From contig DBYD01000053.1 in the NCBI GenBank assembly GCA_002309855.1, positions 16,805-76,854 of the forward strand: DNA of 60,050 bases, read 5' to 3'. Shown here piece by piece: positions 49,613 to 58,021 of the stretch. The notes beneath the pieces were generated by a model. That model saw nothing but the letters and a program-made list of their open reading frames with translations. It was not told the origin of the DNA and did not search any database. The DNA comes from Bacteroidales bacterium UBA1195 (lineage in GTDB: Bacteria > Bacteroidota > Bacteroidia > Bacteroidales > WCHB1-69). Both the position numbers and the translations under genes were made by a program. The stretch's first letter is position 1, and each line of letters begins with the position of its first letter.

Positions 49613-51823
49613 ATGGATAAGGTAACTGTTATTCCTTTTGAAAAACTCAACAACGGATTTATTGACGAGGAATTTGTCCCGAAAGGGAAAGATGAGTATT
49701 ACCTTCGCGAAATGCAGGCAAAGAAGGCCATCCGCACCCGCAACGGCTGGCGGCACCTCACAGCCAGGGAACTGGAGATTCTGGTAAAGAACAACAACGT
49801 GTCGGACAACTGGGACCATGTGCTTGTCAGCGACCCATTCGACCCCTCCCTTGTGAGCGGGAACAATTTCCACGGACTGGTGCGCATCGGCGCTATCAGC
49901 CACAACGTGCTGCAATACCATGACCTTCGCCTTCCCATCGGCATAACCAACTGCAACATCGTAAACTGCGACATCGGCAACAATGTGGCCATGCACGAGG
50001 TGCACTACATCGCCAACTACATTATCGGCGACATGTGCATACTTTTCAACATACAGGAAATCACCACCACCAACCATGCCAAATTCGGAAACGGGATTGT
50101 CAAGAAAGGTGAGCCGGAGGATGTCCGCGTGCACATCGAACTGATGAACGAATCGGGCGAACGGGCAATCCTGCCGTTTGACGGAATAATCACCGCAGAC
50201 GCCTACATGTGGGCCAAATATATTGATGACGAGATTCTTCAGCAGCGGCTCAAGGAGATCACCCAGAACACCGTGGATGACCGCCGTGGCTACTACGGCA
50301 CTATCGGACGCTCCACCGTCATCAAGAACACCCTGATCATCAAAGATGCCAAAATCGGCGAGCACTGCTACATCAAGGGGGCGAGCAAAATCAAGAACGT
50401 CACCATCAATTCGAGCGAGAAGGAGCCGTCGCAAATCGGTGAGGGCTGCATACTGGTCAACGGAATTGTCGGCTATGGCTGCCACATCTTCTACTCCATC
50501 ACAGCCATACGGTTTGTCATCGGGAACAACTCCAACCTCAAATATGGGGCGCGGCTCATCAACTCCTTCATGGGCGACAACTCCACAATCTCCTGCTGCG
50601 AGGTGCTTAACAACCTGATTTTCCCCTCACACGAGCAGCACCACAACAATTCGTTCCTGATTTCGAGCGTGGTGATGGGACAGAGCAACATAGCCGCCGG
50701 AGCCACCATCGGATCCAACCACAACAGCCGCACCGCCGACGGCGAAATCCAGGCGGGGCGCGGATTCTGGCCGGGACTTTGTGCCAGCGTCAAGCACAAT
50801 TCACGGTTTGCCTCCTACACCCTGCTCTCCAAGGCGGACTACCCTGCCGAGCTTGATATCCAGCTGCCCTTCTCCTTGGTGAACAACAACAGCCGGACAA
50901 ACGAACTGGAGGTGATGCCCGCCTTCTGGTGGATGTACAACATGTTCGCCCTGGCACGCAACACCGACAAGTATCAGAAACGAGACAAACGGATCACCAA
51001 AGTCCAGCATATCGAATTCGACACCTACGCTCCCGACACCATGGAGGAGGTGATTCTTGGCCGCAAACTGCTGGAGATCTTCACAGCCAAGGCATGGTAC
51101 CGTTCACAGAACAAACCGTATGACAAACTCAGCACCAAGACTCTGCGCGAAACCGGCAAGAAACTGCTCAACGGCGCCCCCGCCACCGTGCATGCGCTTG
51201 ACATTTTCGGCGACCGCATGGAAAAGAGCAAGCGGAACTGCCGGATCCTTAAGGCATACGAAGCCTACCACGCCTACGGCGACATGCTGATCCACTACGG
51301 GGTGCGGAATGTTATCGCCTATATTGAGGAGCACAACATCAGCCACTTCAAGGATGTTGCCAAGGAGCTGGGCAAGAACCACCGCCGCCAGAAGGTATGG
51401 ATTAACTTAGGCGGACAAATAATGATGGAGAAGGATCTGGACCACATCCGTGCCGACATCAACGCCGGAATCCTTGACAAATGGAAGGAGATCCACAAAC
51501 GCTATGACGAAATCTGGAAACGCTATCCGACCGACAAGCAGAGCCACGCCTACCTCTCGCTCTGCTACCTGCTTGAGAGCCAGAACCTGACGGAAAAGCA
51601 ATGGAAGGAGATGATGCGCCGTTCAATAGAGATACAGCAGTACATCTGCGACCAGGTGCATGATTCCCGCAACAAGGACTATACCAACCCGTTCCGCCAC
51701 ATCACCACCCGCAACGAGGAGGAGTTCAAGAAACTGTACGGGGAGATCAACGACATCGGTTTCGTGCGGCAGACGCAGGAGGCCACCGCCGAATACATAA
51801 AAAAGGTGGAGGCGATGTTATAA
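49613..51823 (+). CDS. DUF4954-type protein with left-handed beta-helix
   Basis: 736 aa from MDKVTVIPFEKLNNG (49613); the longer frame has an implausible N-terminus before the promoter. The middle (about residues 105-420) has hexapeptide-like repeats (IGITNCNIVNCDIGNNVAMH; GRSTVIKNTLIIKDAKIGEH; MGQSNIAAGATIGSNHNSRT) as in sugar-nucleotide transferases with beta-helix folds. The C-terminal third is helical. It is a large conserved Bacteroidota protein of unknown function. A terminator follows after 3 nt. Confidence 0.82.
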   Translation: MDKVTVIPFEKLNNGFIDEEFVPKGKDEYYLREMQAKKAIRTRNGWRHLTARELEILVKNNNVSDNWDHVLVSDPFDPSLVSGNNFHGLVRIGAISHNVLQYHDLRLPIGITNCNIVNCDIGNNVAMHEVHYIANYIIGDMCILFNIQEITTTNHAKFGNGIVKKGEPEDVRVHIELMNESGERAILPFDGIITADAYMWAKYIDDEILQQRLKEITQNTVDDRRGYYGTIGRSTVIKNTLIIKDAKIGEHCYIKGASKIKNVTINSSEKEPSQIGEGCILVNGIVGYGCHIFYSITAIRFVIGNNSNLKYGARLINSFMGDNSTISCCEVLNNLIFPSHEQHHNNSFLISSVVMGQSNIAAGATIGSNHNSRTADGEIQAGRGFWPGLCASVKHNSRFASYTLLSKADYPAELDIQLPFSLVNNNSRTNELEVMPAFWWMYNMFALARNTDKYQKRDKRITKVQHIEFDTYAPDTMEEVILGRKLLEIFTAKAWYRSQNKPYDKLSTKTLRETGKKLLNGAPATVHALDIFGDRMEKSKRNCRILKAYEAYHAYGDMLIHYGVRNVIAYIEEHNISHFKDVAKELGKNHRRQKVWINLGGQIMMEKDLDHIRADINAGILDKWKEIHKRYDEIWKRYPTDKQSHAYLSLCYLLESQNLTEKQWKEMMRRSIEIQQYICDQVHDSRNKDYTNPFRHITTRNEEEFKKLYGEINDIGFVRQTQEATAEYIKKVEAML

Positions 51824-51826
51824 ATC

Positions 51827-51857
51827 AAAAAAGGCGGCCGTTGGCCGCCTTTTTTTT
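51827..51857. terminator. Bidirectional rho-independent terminator
   Basis: AAGGCGGCC-GTT-GGCCGCCTT, a 9-bp stem with A-run before and T-run after. It sits between the convergent DUF4954 and small lipoprotein genes and can serve both. Confidence 0.92.
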
Positions 51858-51872
51858 ACCGGTTTGAAGGAA

Positions 51873-52313
51873 TTATTTCTTGTTGTTCAAACGGTCGGAA
51901 ATGGCTCCGGCGGCTTTCTTCACGCCTTCGTCAGCGGCTTTCTTGCCGGCTTCAGTAGCTTTCTCCTTCACGCAGCGGTCGAATTCGGCCTTCATTTCAG
52001 CCTGGAAATCGGCATCGTCCTTGTAAGCGGCATAGCTCTGCTCCAGGATGGCCTTGATGCAGGCTTCAACAGAAGCGGGATCGGTCTGGTAGCAGTTGCA
52101 TTTTGCACGACCGGCCTCGCGGGCCTTGGAGAGAATCTCCTCCTTGTTGACTGCAGGGGCGGCAGCGTCAACGTTGGTTTCCGTAACAGTGGCTTCCTCC
52201 ACGGCGGTGGAATCCTCAGCGTTCACCTCCTCCTCAGTGTTCTTGTTGCCACAGGAGACAGCGATAGCAGCAGCGAAAAGCATGCTGGCGAATAAAAACA
52301 AACCTTTTTTCAT
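51873..52313 (-). CDS. Small acidic lipoprotein of unknown function, 146 aa
   Basis: Lipobox AVSC (LFLFASMLFAAAIAVSC), then an acidic, low-complexity linker (EEEVNAEDSTAVEEATVTET) and a helical C-terminal domain with three cysteines (AKCNCYQTDPASVEACIKAI). GTG at 52316 is an alternative start. No family recognised. Promoter box at 52402-52395. Confidence 0.75.
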   Translation of the reverse strand: MKKGLFLFASMLFAAAIAVSCGNKNTEEEVNAEDSTAVEEATVTETNVDAAAPAVNKEEILSKAREAGRAKCNCYQTDPASVEACIKAILEQSYAAYKDDADFQAEMKAEFDRCVKEKATEAGKKAADEGVKKAAGAISDRLNNKK

Positions 52314-52394
52314 CACAATTTAAAATTTTAAATTAATAAATAAATTATTTTCCAATGTTTTAAAGAAAGCCAACCATTGGTTGGAAAAACTTTG

Positions 52395-52402
52395 CAAAAG
52401 TA
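52395..52402 (-). promoter_or_regulatory. Bacteroidetes -7 promoter box (TACTTTTG)
   Basis: Minus-strand TACTTTTGC about 82 nt before the small lipoprotein start. Confidence 0.5.
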
Positions 52403-52471
52403 AACAATTCCAATATATGTCAAGATACATTACAGACTTTTTTTTTCATTTTTTTATGTATAAATAAAATG

Positions 52472-52479
52472 TATTTTTG
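52472..52479 (+). promoter_or_regulatory. Bacteroidetes -7 promoter box (TATTTTTG)
   Basis: TATTTTTGC 21 nt before the histidine-kinase ATG; the 5' leader would be very short. Confidence 0.5.
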
Positions 52480-52499
52480 CAAAAAGATATTTTCAAAAC

Positions 52500-55400
52500 A
52501 TGGGAACACATAAATCACACATAACCAATATTGTATTATTCCTTATTACAGGCCTGGCGCTGGTATGCGCGGCAGGATTGTCCCTCAGGAACGCCAGATT
52601 TGTCCGTCCGGACCATCTCCAAAGCATCCTGCAGCAGCGTTTTTTGGAAAAGGAGAGCCGTATGGACCGTTACGCACGCCCGCTCATGGATAAGCGGGTT
52701 AACAACATCCACCAGCTGCTTGCATATTGCGGGGAACAGGAGATCGACCCTACTGAATTCGCATTCTACATATACGACAACGACACGCTCCGGGCCTGGT
52801 CGTCAAATGTGGTGAACATTCCCTCAAAACGGACTAAGAAACAGCAGGATCTCTCCGGCTACCGGACATTGGACAACACCAATGTCTTCATACGGCAATA
52901 CATCAATTGCGAACGTACCGTCTATGGTATATGCGTGCTGGAGTCCCCATATCTCCCGACTGGCAGCTTCTGTGATGTCTGGATGCTCAATAAAGGGAAT
53001 TTCAACACCATTCCGCCAGACAACGAAGCCATGATAATCCATGACAGGAACAATTATACCGCCTTCGCCCTGGAAATGAACGGCAACATACGGGAATCCA
53101 ACCTCATGGCACTGCTTGAGGCGCTGTTGTGGATGCTGGCCTGCACTTTGGTGGGACGCTGCATTTACAAGATTCTGGAAAAAAGGCCCCTGTTCCGCAA
53201 AAAGCCCGCACTGCTCACACTGCTGCTGACCGTCCTGGCGACCGGCATGCTGCTGATGGCACTATGCTGCAGGAGACCTGCCTCAATGTTCACCGCAAAC
53301 CTCTTTTCCAGCCTGTACTATTCCTCCATCTTCAATTCGTTGGGCGGACTCTTCATGGGCACCTACACGTTGCTGCTCATGGCCATAATTCTGGTAAAGA
53401 CGGCAAACAGGCCGGAACAACGGCCTCACTCCCTCCGCACATGGCTGCTGCTGACCCTCTCGCATCTGCTCTACATTGCAACATTTATAGGATTCTATCG
53501 CATGATTTTGAGCAGCTCCACCAACATTCTCCCATATATTTCGGTACACTCGTTCCCATTGAAGGCAGAAAGCCCTCTCCTGCTCAAGCTGCTGTTTGCA
53601 GTCTCACTCTGCATGATGCTCTGTGCCACACTTCTGCTGATGGAAAAATGTTACCGCAACTTCTTCAGGTCCAACCTCGGCCGACGGCAGAAAACAGTGT
53701 ATGGCCTGCTTTCCGCCCTACTGGTATGGGGCGGCTATCTGGCAGTGATTCTCCATTTTCCGCAGCTTAGCCATCACCGCATCTGGATCAGCGGCAGTTT
53801 GATTTACTGGATTATCGTCTGCATAAACATTATCCACGCGCTGCTTCCCGAAACCCGTTTTTCCATCCGCTACCACACCGTCTCCTGCATCTTTTCCATT
53901 GCCCTGCTCTCACTGCTGCTGGTGGACACCAACTACGAACGGTTGCAGCTGTCAAAGGAATCCTTCGCAAATTCGCTATTGGAGAAGGATAACCCGCTCA
54001 TGCAATATAACCTACGGGAAATCAGCGGCCAGCTGGAGGAGGACGACAGCCTGCGGATTCTCTTTTCGGACACAAACATCCAAAGGAACGATGTAATCGC
54101 CTATGTGCAGGAGCAATACCTGCAGCCATATTTCGCCAATGACCGGAAACACATTTTTGTGGGTCGCACAAGCATACCGACCGACAGGACTGCCATCCAC
54201 CGCTACCTCGAAACCTTCGCCGCCTCAAAGGCGGACAGGCAATGCTCCGACCTGCGTATGGTCAACGCACACCGTATAGACAACTACAAATACCTGCTGC
54301 TGAAATTCTTCCCCTGCACAAGCAAGAGCGGTGAACCTGATACCGCCTGCATTGCAATTGAAACCATGTCCGGTTCGGACTTTTTCAAGCCTGATTTCCT
54401 GCTGAACCGTAACGAGCACCGGATTGAAAACGAGATACAGCAGCTCTCCTGTGCGGAATACGACAACGGGAAACTTACCGCATGCCTTGACTTGAACAAC
54501 GTGTTCCACACCAACATGCGCTGCTACGGGCTGGACACTCTCTACAACGGCATGCATTTCACCTACCGGAACAACGACTATTACCTTTATTTCCACCAGC
54601 CCTCGCACATGGTGCTGCTGGCAACCGGACAGACGATGCTCCGGAAATGCATCGCCACCTTCCCGTATCTGGTTCTGCTTGCACTCCTGCTGAACACTAT
54701 AGTATATATTATTGTCAACTATAAGGACAAGCGCCGGTTTCTACTTTTCAAGCAGCGCATCAGGCTGTTCATTGTCATCATTATCGTTATGACAGCCATT
54801 GTGGGCGCCATAACGTTTTCGGTATTCGTGCACAAATACAGTCAGGACGAGCTCTACCAAAACTCCTTTGTACGTATCGACATGATTATGCACATGCTGC
54901 CGTCCGGCAATCTCACCCCGCAGAATGCAGGCACCGCCCAGATGGAGCAGCTGCTGCTTCCTGCCATCTCCCGAATGCCAAAGGAGTATCTTGAAAACAC
55001 CAACATGTACACACTTGACGGGGAGGCAGTCTTTATGCTGGACAAGAACCTGCCCATCCCGCAAAGCCCTAACAGGCTTAACCCCGAAGTGATTGAACGG
55101 ATTCACAACAGGCAGGAGACATTCTTCCGTGACACAAAAATCAGCCGGTCGCTCATTAACGCGAACATACTCTACAAACCATTCCTGAACAACAAGGGGG
55201 AAATAGTCGGATACCTCAGTTTCCCGTCAAGGCAGAAGGGAAGGGATTTGGAGCACCTTTTCTCCTATGTGCTGCCAACATTCCTCTGCATCTACCTGCT
55301 GCTGACGCTTCTGTTCGTGCTGTTCGGCACCCTGATCGGGAACTACCTGCTCGCCTCACTCACCCACATCGCAGATTCGATGAGCAAGGTGAAGCTGCAA

Positions 55401-56204
55401 TCCAAAAACAAGAAGATAAAATGGAAATACGATGATGAGATCGGGATGCTTGTAAAAGACTACAACCGTCTTGTGGATGACCTTGAAGTGAGTGCGGAGA
55501 TGCTGGCACGGTCGGAACGGGAAGCCTCCTGGAAAGAGCTGGCGCAGCAGGTTGCCCATGAAATAAAGAACCCGCTTACACCGATGAAACTGAGCACCCA
55601 ACAGCTGCAACGATGCATCAGTGAAGGGACCCTTACGGACGAAAAACTTGAAAAATACAGCCGCATGATGGTGGAGCAGATTGACGCCCTGACTGAAATC
55701 GCCAGTTCATTCTCCTCACTGGCTAAAATCCGCCAGGGGGACGGCACCAAGGAAAACCTGCTTGAAATCATGGACAATGCCGCAAACATGTACGAACAGA
55801 CCGAAGATGTGCATATTGAAATCAAACACAGCCCGCAAATAGCCGAAGCGGCCGTCCTGATTGAGAAGGACCAGATGCTGCGTGTTTTCAACAATCTGAT
55901 AAAAAATGCCATCCAAGCCCAAAAGCCTGGGCTGCCACAACATATCGAGCTGATCCTGAGCGAAGAGAACGACACACAGTGGCTCATCACCGTCACCGAC
56001 TACGGCAAAGGGATGGATGAGGAGGAGAAAAAGCACGCCTTCACCCCACATTTCACCACCAAATCAACCGGTAGCGGTCTTGGGCTCGCCATTGTCCGGA
56101 ACATTGTCTCCGACTGGGGAGGCAGCATCCGCTTTGAATCGGTCAGGAACGACCACACCAGTTTCTTCATCCTGCTGCCGAAATATCGGACAGCTGACAA
56201 ATAA
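52500..56204 (+). CDS. Very large NtrY-like sensor histidine kinase
   Basis: 1234 aa. Order: a first membrane helix (IVLFLITGLALVCAA), an extracytoplasmic domain (about 30-200), a block of about eight helices (about 203-475), a second extracytoplasmic part (475-720), two helices (about 722-742 and 757-780), a third outside part, a helix before a HAMP-like segment (about 925-1000), HisKA with H1020 (VAHEIKNPLTPMKLS) and HATPase (NLIKNAIQAQ, DYGKGMDEE, GSGLGLAIV near 1191). HEIKNPLTP is the NtrY-type H-box. No receiver domain and no response-regulator gene are nearby, so the partner lies elsewhere. The multi-helix middle is unusual. Confidence 0.92.
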   Translation: MGTHKSHITNIVLFLITGLALVCAAGLSLRNARFVRPDHLQSILQQRFLEKESRMDRYARPLMDKRVNNIHQLLAYCGEQEIDPTEFAFYIYDNDTLRAWSSNVVNIPSKRTKKQQDLSGYRTLDNTNVFIRQYINCERTVYGICVLESPYLPTGSFCDVWMLNKGNFNTIPPDNEAMIIHDRNNYTAFALEMNGNIRESNLMALLEALLWMLACTLVGRCIYKILEKRPLFRKKPALLTLLLTVLATGMLLMALCCRRPASMFTANLFSSLYYSSIFNSLGGLFMGTYTLLLMAIILVKTANRPEQRPHSLRTWLLLTLSHLLYIATFIGFYRMILSSSTNILPYISVHSFPLKAESPLLLKLLFAVSLCMMLCATLLLMEKCYRNFFRSNLGRRQKTVYGLLSALLVWGGYLAVILHFPQLSHHRIWISGSLIYWIIVCINIIHALLPETRFSIRYHTVSCIFSIALLSLLLVDTNYERLQLSKESFANSLLEKDNPLMQYNLREISGQLEEDDSLRILFSDTNIQRNDVIAYVQEQYLQPYFANDRKHIFVGRTSIPTDRTAIHRYLETFAASKADRQCSDLRMVNAHRIDNYKYLLLKFFPCTSKSGEPDTACIAIETMSGSDFFKPDFLLNRNEHRIENEIQQLSCAEYDNGKLTACLDLNNVFHTNMRCYGLDTLYNGMHFTYRNNDYYLYFHQPSHMVLLATGQTMLRKCIATFPYLVLLALLLNTIVYIIVNYKDKRRFLLFKQRIRLFIVIIIVMTAIVGAITFSVFVHKYSQDELYQNSFVRIDMIMHMLPSGNLTPQNAGTAQMEQLLLPAISRMPKEYLENTNMYTLDGEAVFMLDKNLPIPQSPNRLNPEVIERIHNRQETFFRDTKISRSLINANILYKPFLNNKGEIVGYLSFPSRQKGRDLEHLFSYVLPTFLCIYLLLTLLFVLFGTLIGNYLLASLTHIADSMSKVKLQSKNKKIKWKYDDEIGMLVKDYNRLVDDLEVSAEMLARSEREASWKELAQQVAHEIKNPLTPMKLSTQQLQRCISEGTLTDEKLEKYSRMMVEQIDALTEIASSFSSLAKIRQGDGTKENLLEIMDNAANMYEQTEDVHIEIKHSPQIAEAAVLIEKDQMLRVFNNLIKNAIQAQKPGLPQHIELILSEENDTQWLITVTDYGKGMDEEEKKHAFTPHFTTKSTGSGLGLAIVRNIVSDWGGSIRFESVRNDHTSFFILLPKYRTADK

Positions 56205-56230
56205 AAACCGTTCGGTTTTTCCGAACGGTT
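56201..56230 (-). terminator. Terminator of the Bro-N gene (minus-strand directed)
   Basis: AACCGTTCGG and CCGAACGGTT form a 10-bp stem with a 5-nt loop. On the minus strand it is followed by a T-run (TTTTTAT); on the plus strand there is none. It therefore ends the leftward transcript although it lies 2 nt from the kinase stop. Confidence 0.85.
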
Positions 56231-56295
56231 CAGGAAAAAGGTGCCCGTAATATATCAAGAACATTGGAACATTACAATTTGGACGTAAACTTCAT

Positions 56296-57165
56296 TCAGT
56301 CTTTATTTGAAATGTCCTGCGGTAATTCTTTGGCTTCAACATCCTCCATTGGTGTCAAATAATCCGAAGCTTTGGATGGTGAAAGCACACTATGCCCGAT
56401 TTCGGTCTCCAAGTCACGACGTGCGTTTTTGGCTATGCGGCCACCTGCTTGTGCCGTTTTATGGCTTTCGTCAAGTCCTTTCGGATTCCGTTGGCGTGAG
56501 ATTTCAGCAGTAGCCACTTCGGCAAGTGTGTTCAATGCCAGTTCCACACTTGTCATGTTGTCGCGTAAATTCTCTTTGGTAAGTCCCTTGTATTGTTTGT
56601 ATTCTCCAGTGGTCATGCCGCTCCATGCCTTCGTGAGAACATTCGTCAAAATGGCAAAGTCTTTCTTGTCATGAACTCCGGACCGTTCCCATTCGTCCGT
56701 CAGTTCCTTGCGCATTTTGATGGATTTCATACGTTCGTTAATCCACCGGTCACTGTAGCCCTGTCTGCGATAGTCTTCAACAGCCATTTGGAAGGTCTGT
56801 TCCGGGTCTATCATCTGGTCCACACGTTGGCTGCCCACTTGGGCCAGCCAACGCTTCAATGGCTCCGCCTTCGGAGATGGAATAGATTGGATGATGCGGA
56901 AAACCTCTTCCAAATCAGCCACATCGGTAAGACGTTTTTTTCCATCTGGAGATAACAATTTCAACTGTCCCATTTTTTGGGACAGTTCATCTCCCTCTTC
57001 CTTCAGCTTCGCTTTCAACGCGCTCCAGTATTTTCTTGGGCGAGGGCTTTCGGTCAACACCTGTACGATATCCACTACCGAAAAGAAATACTTCTCCTTA
57101 TCCGCATCCCATACAACGCGAACTTTCTTGTCTTCAAATAATTGAATTGCGACAATCTCTTCCAT
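56296..57165 (-). CDS. Bro-N domain protein (phage antirepressor-like)
   Basis: 289 aa from MEEIVAIQLFEDKKVRVVWD (57165). The Bro-N type N-terminus (FFSVVDIVQVLTESPRPRKY; GDELSQKMGQLKLLSPDGKK) occurs in antirepressors and DNA-binding proteins of phages, and in a widespread Bacteroidota family. The rest (AVEDYRRQGYSDRWINERM; FAILTNVLTKAWSGMT) matches the chromosomal form with a long helical C-terminus. The longer frame to 57246 passes the promoter box at 57219-57212 and is not preferred. Confidence 0.85.
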   Translation of the reverse strand: MEEIVAIQLFEDKKVRVVWDADKEKYFFSVVDIVQVLTESPRPRKYWSALKAKLKEEGDELSQKMGQLKLLSPDGKKRLTDVADLEEVFRIIQSIPSPKAEPLKRWLAQVGSQRVDQMIDPEQTFQMAVEDYRRQGYSDRWINERMKSIKMRKELTDEWERSGVHDKKDFAILTNVLTKAWSGMTTGEYKQYKGLTKENLRDNMTSVELALNTLAEVATAEISRQRNPKGLDESHKTAQAGGRIAKNARRDLETEIGHSVLSPSKASDYLTPMEDVEAKELPQDISNKD

Positions 57166-57211
57166 GTAATTATGTGATTTAAAGGTTAATGTTATGTTTT
57201 TATTTAATCCG

Positions 57212-57219
57212 CAAAAATA
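57212..57219 (-). promoter_or_regulatory. Bacteroidetes -7 promoter box (TATTTTTG)
   Basis: Minus-strand TATTTTTGC 46 nt before the Bro-N start. Confidence 0.5.
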
Positions 57220-57347
57220 CTCAAAAACCCGACACGGATTCCGCATGGGATGGAAAAAAGTTTTGTCTAATGTTCTACTTTTTGGAGGTATTCTCTCACA
57301 TCAATATCAGGCAAGCAATCTGCCATTGTTCGGGCGTGAAGTCTTTT

Positions 57348-58016
57348 TTAGTAATACATGTTGTAAAGGGATTCCATTTCATTTTCAAGACGTTCAGTAT
57401 AGTAATTCTTGAAATAGATTCTGAGTGTTCCATTCGGGACATTTCTGTTTTCACTTTCAACCCTGCATAACACCATAGACCTTAGCCGATTATTATGTAT
57501 TGAATATGGATATTTCATGTATCCATAGTAGCGTTTGGGTTCATACATTATTACATCCTGCCAGTCATAGAAAGATTCCAATATGGTCTCTTTAATTTTA
57601 TCTTTTACCAGATGAGATTCATTCAAGCAGTTTGGTAAGCAATGCACGTACCTCAGATATGCCTCAATTTGATCGTCATTAAGTGAATCTTCCTCATTTT
57701 TAAGGGCTATTGCGATTTTAAGCGCATGAAACCATTCATAAATGTATTGGTTGTAGTCCTTTCCGTCTTCAAACATTACATATTCCTCTGTACCATTGTT
57801 GTTGACCAATATAGCCAAGCCCAAAAAATCATTTTCAATGTTTCTAATCACTTTATATGTGAAGAACATCTCACTGACAAAACTTTCATAATATTCATTG
57901 GTATCATCCTCTTCATCATTCTTTACGGCATTCCCATTACATCCGAGTATCAAACAACACATTATAAGAATTATAATGAACCATGTCGCTTCTTTTCTGA
58001 TTTCAAATAGATTCAT
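57348..58016 (-). CDS. Lipoprotein of unknown function, 222 aa
   Basis: Hydrophobic signal ending in lipobox ILGC (ATWFIIILIMCCLILGC), then an acidic segment (EEDDTNEYYESF) and a helical domain (DYNQYIYEWFHALKIAIALK; DDQIEAYLRYVHCLPNCLNE). No family recognised. Starts 5 nt after the upstream gene in the same direction, so it is in an operon with it. AT-rich like its partner, unlike the kinase region. Confidence 0.65.
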   Translation of the reverse strand: MNLFEIRKEATWFIIILIMCCLILGCNGNAVKNDEEDDTNEYYESFVSEMFFTYKVIRNIENDFLGLAILVNNNGTEEYVMFEDGKDYNQYIYEWFHALKIAIALKNEEDSLNDDQIEAYLRYVHCLPNCLNESHLVKDKIKETILESFYDWQDVIMYEPKRYYGYMKYPYSIHNNRLRSMVLCRVESENRNVPNGTLRIYFKNYYTERLENEMESLYNMYY

Positions 58017-58021
58017 TGTGA

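Noticed and set aside
56206..56230. Terminator of the histidine kinase gene
   Set aside because: The hairpin has no T-run on the plus strand; the T-run is on the minus strand, so it was assigned to the Bro-N gene.
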